Below, in pieces: positions 5,382 to 6,494 of a DNA stretch of 6,494 nucleotides. The stretch's first letter is position 1; each line of letters starts with the position of its first letter. Under the pieces are notes generated by a model. That model had not been told where the DNA came from. It was given only the letters and a program-made list of their open reading frames with translations, and ran no database searches. A program made the position numbers and the translations under genes. The DNA is from Gammaproteobacteria bacterium (lineage in GTDB: Bacteria > Pseudomonadota > Gammaproteobacteria > Chromatiales > Chromatiaceae), in assembly GCA_030594925.1 (NCBI GenBank), contig JAUVEG010000079.1:1-6494 (forward strand), given 5' to 3'.

Positions 5382-6494
5382 CTAAAGAAGCAGCAGGCGT
5401 TTCAACACTTTTAGAATCTCTTTGAACGGTAGCTGCGTGGCGCCGGCAGCAACCAGGGGTAGAAGTGCTGCGGCCGAGACAGGCAGCAGGCCTTCGCGGT
5501 TGAGAAGAAATACGGAAAGTTTGCGCACACTCACCAACACTTTGGATGGGTCGGGAATCTCCCCTGCGGACGTCTGTTCGGCATCCTCTGCCGCACTGAT
5601 GTTTTCACCCACTAGCTCACGTTCGGCTGCACGATGATGTCGTGTGGCCTGGCTGCTGTAGATGAGCAGTGTGCGCTCCTTCAGCTCGGTGAGCGGCTTT
5701 TTAAAGGCGGTAAGGGGGTAGGCAAAGAGCGCCAGCATCACCAGCAACCAGCCGCCCATCAGGTAACCATAGGTTGCCATGCTGAGAGTGCTGTCCAGCA
5801 GTTGATGGGCGATTGCAGCTCCCAGTACGCAGCTTAAAGCGAAGATAAAGGTTACATAGGCATTGGGGTACTGACCAAGAAAAGCGAGTCCGCCATGACC
5901 GTCAGGATGGGTTGCGATGAGGCGAAGATCAAGTGTCGCCAGCTCGCGCAGCAGCATGGACCACACAAACAGACGCCACAGACCGCGCATCAGCAAAAAG
6001 ATGAATATCGGGTTGCTCACTGCCACAACCCACCAACCGGACATGGTCAGCGAGTTGCCATGCTGTGACAGCTGCACGGCCCAATATGCAGTCTCTGAAT
6101 CAAGCAACCGCAAATAGAGGGCAATCGAAAGCAGGAGTGCAATGCCCAGGCAGATTGCCTCTGCGAAACGCGCATCGCGTCGCTTGAGTGCCCTGGTGAC
6201 TGCCCGGGCTGCAGCTTCAAAAGAGCCCGGCGCCAGAAGCGGCGCCCTGGCGAATTGCTCCAGGTGCTTCTTCAGTCGCACCTCAACCTGCTTTTCCATG
6301 AGAATGAAGAGAGCGACAGCAATGAAAAACTTGGCCCACACCCGGGGATCCAGCAGGTAGGGGCTGTCGGCGTATGTTCCGAAAGCATTGCCGGTGATGA
6401 GGCTCAATAGCAGCGGTACGCCCCAGGCCACTCCAACGAACAGCATGGCTCTTGATCCTGCGCGGAACGCATCCTCATGCAGCAGGCCGAGTCG
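5382..6494 (-). CDS. Multi-pass inner-membrane protein of unknown function, N-terminus outside the window
   Basis: The frame ends at TAG 5382-5384 and stays open to the right edge. Sixteen sense codons (RLGLLHEDAFRAGSRA) precede the first ATG in the window (6446) and look like real coding sequence, so the true start lies beyond base 6494. Counting from that internal Met, hydrophobic segments lie at about 2-19, 37-50, 97-114, 138-163, 197-216, 227-246 and 321-337. A polar loop containing THPDGHGGLAFLG (179-191) separates the fourth and fifth. A charged, probably cytoplasmic stretch follows (250-310), and the end is LPFKEILKVLKRLLLL. I recognise this as the style of a conserved proteobacterial membrane family without assigned function; I see no transporter or enzyme signature. 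The His/Asp/Gly motif might bind metal, but that is only a guess. It is transcribed in the same direction as the mscS-like gene, 196 bp upstream of it. Confidence 0.8.
   Translation of the reverse strand, partial: RLGLLHEDAFRAGSRAMLFVGVAWGVPLLLSLITGNAFGTYADSPYLLDPRVWAKFFIAVALFILMEKQVEVRLKKHLEQFARAPLLAPGSFEAAARAVTRALKRRDARFAEAICLGIALLLSIALYLRLLDSETAYWAVQLSQHGNSLTMSGWWVVAVSNPIFIFLLMRGLWRLFVWSMLLRELATLDLRLIATHPDGHGGLAFLGQYPNAYVTFIFALSCVLGAAIAHQLLDSTLSMATYGYLMGGWLLVMLALFAYPLTAFKKPLTELKERTLLIYSSQATRHHRAAERELVGENISAAEDAEQTSAGEIPDPSKVLVSVRKLSVFLLNREGLLPVSAAALLPLVAAGATQLPFKEILKVLKRLLLL

Noticed and set aside
1..6494. CRISPR array, tRNA, rRNA or insertion-sequence transposase
   Set aside because: No regularly spaced direct repeats, no tRNA- or rRNA-like sequence and no transposase motif were seen on either strand.

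Overview
The window looks like a chromosomal stretch of a Gram-negative proteobacterium, probably a gammaproteobacterium. Base composition is moderate, SD-type ribosome sites are visible for several genes, there is an MscS-type inner-membrane channel with a cleavable signal peptide, and the intergenic palindromes resemble those common in that class. No species can be named from the sequence alone.

The left half (1-3013) is an accessory patch of toxin-antitoxin genes. At the left edge, a ribbon-helix-helix (RHH) antitoxin gene on the minus strand runs out of the window; its toxin, if present, lies outside. Its leader has an extended -10 box followed directly by a 21-bp palindromic operator candidate. 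A gene-poor stretch of about 400 bp (139-537) follows, with a strong hairpin repeat and a possible gene remnant. Next is a complete hipB-hipA pair on the minus strand (538-2184): an XRE-type repressor/antitoxin followed by a HipA-family Ser/Thr kinase. A 186-bp AT-rich divergent region separates it from a complete vapB-vapC pair on the plus strand (2371-3013): an RHH antitoxin overlapping a PIN-domain RNase. The hipBA promoter is framed by two near-identical 16-bp boxes exactly 50 bp apart, which are good operator candidates.

Between vapC and the right half are two stacked palindromes. One is a GTAGGG-type imperfect repeat. The other is a 19-bp perfect stem with a T-tract, which probably terminates transcription from both converging sides.

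The right half (3173-6494) holds two minus-strand membrane-protein genes that look like core genome. One is an MscS-family mechanosensitive channel with an unusually long Ala/Lys/Glu-rich periplasmic helical region. The other is a multi-pass membrane protein of unknown function whose N-terminus lies beyond the right edge. The 196-bp gap between them contains an 82-bp imperfect inverted repeat with exact symmetry (40+2+40).

Most of the window consists of known families. The parts that known families do not explain are the regulatory architecture of the TA promoters, the 82-bp dyad, the helical insertion of the channel and the remnant downstream of hipA. I see no convincing wholly new multi-gene system.
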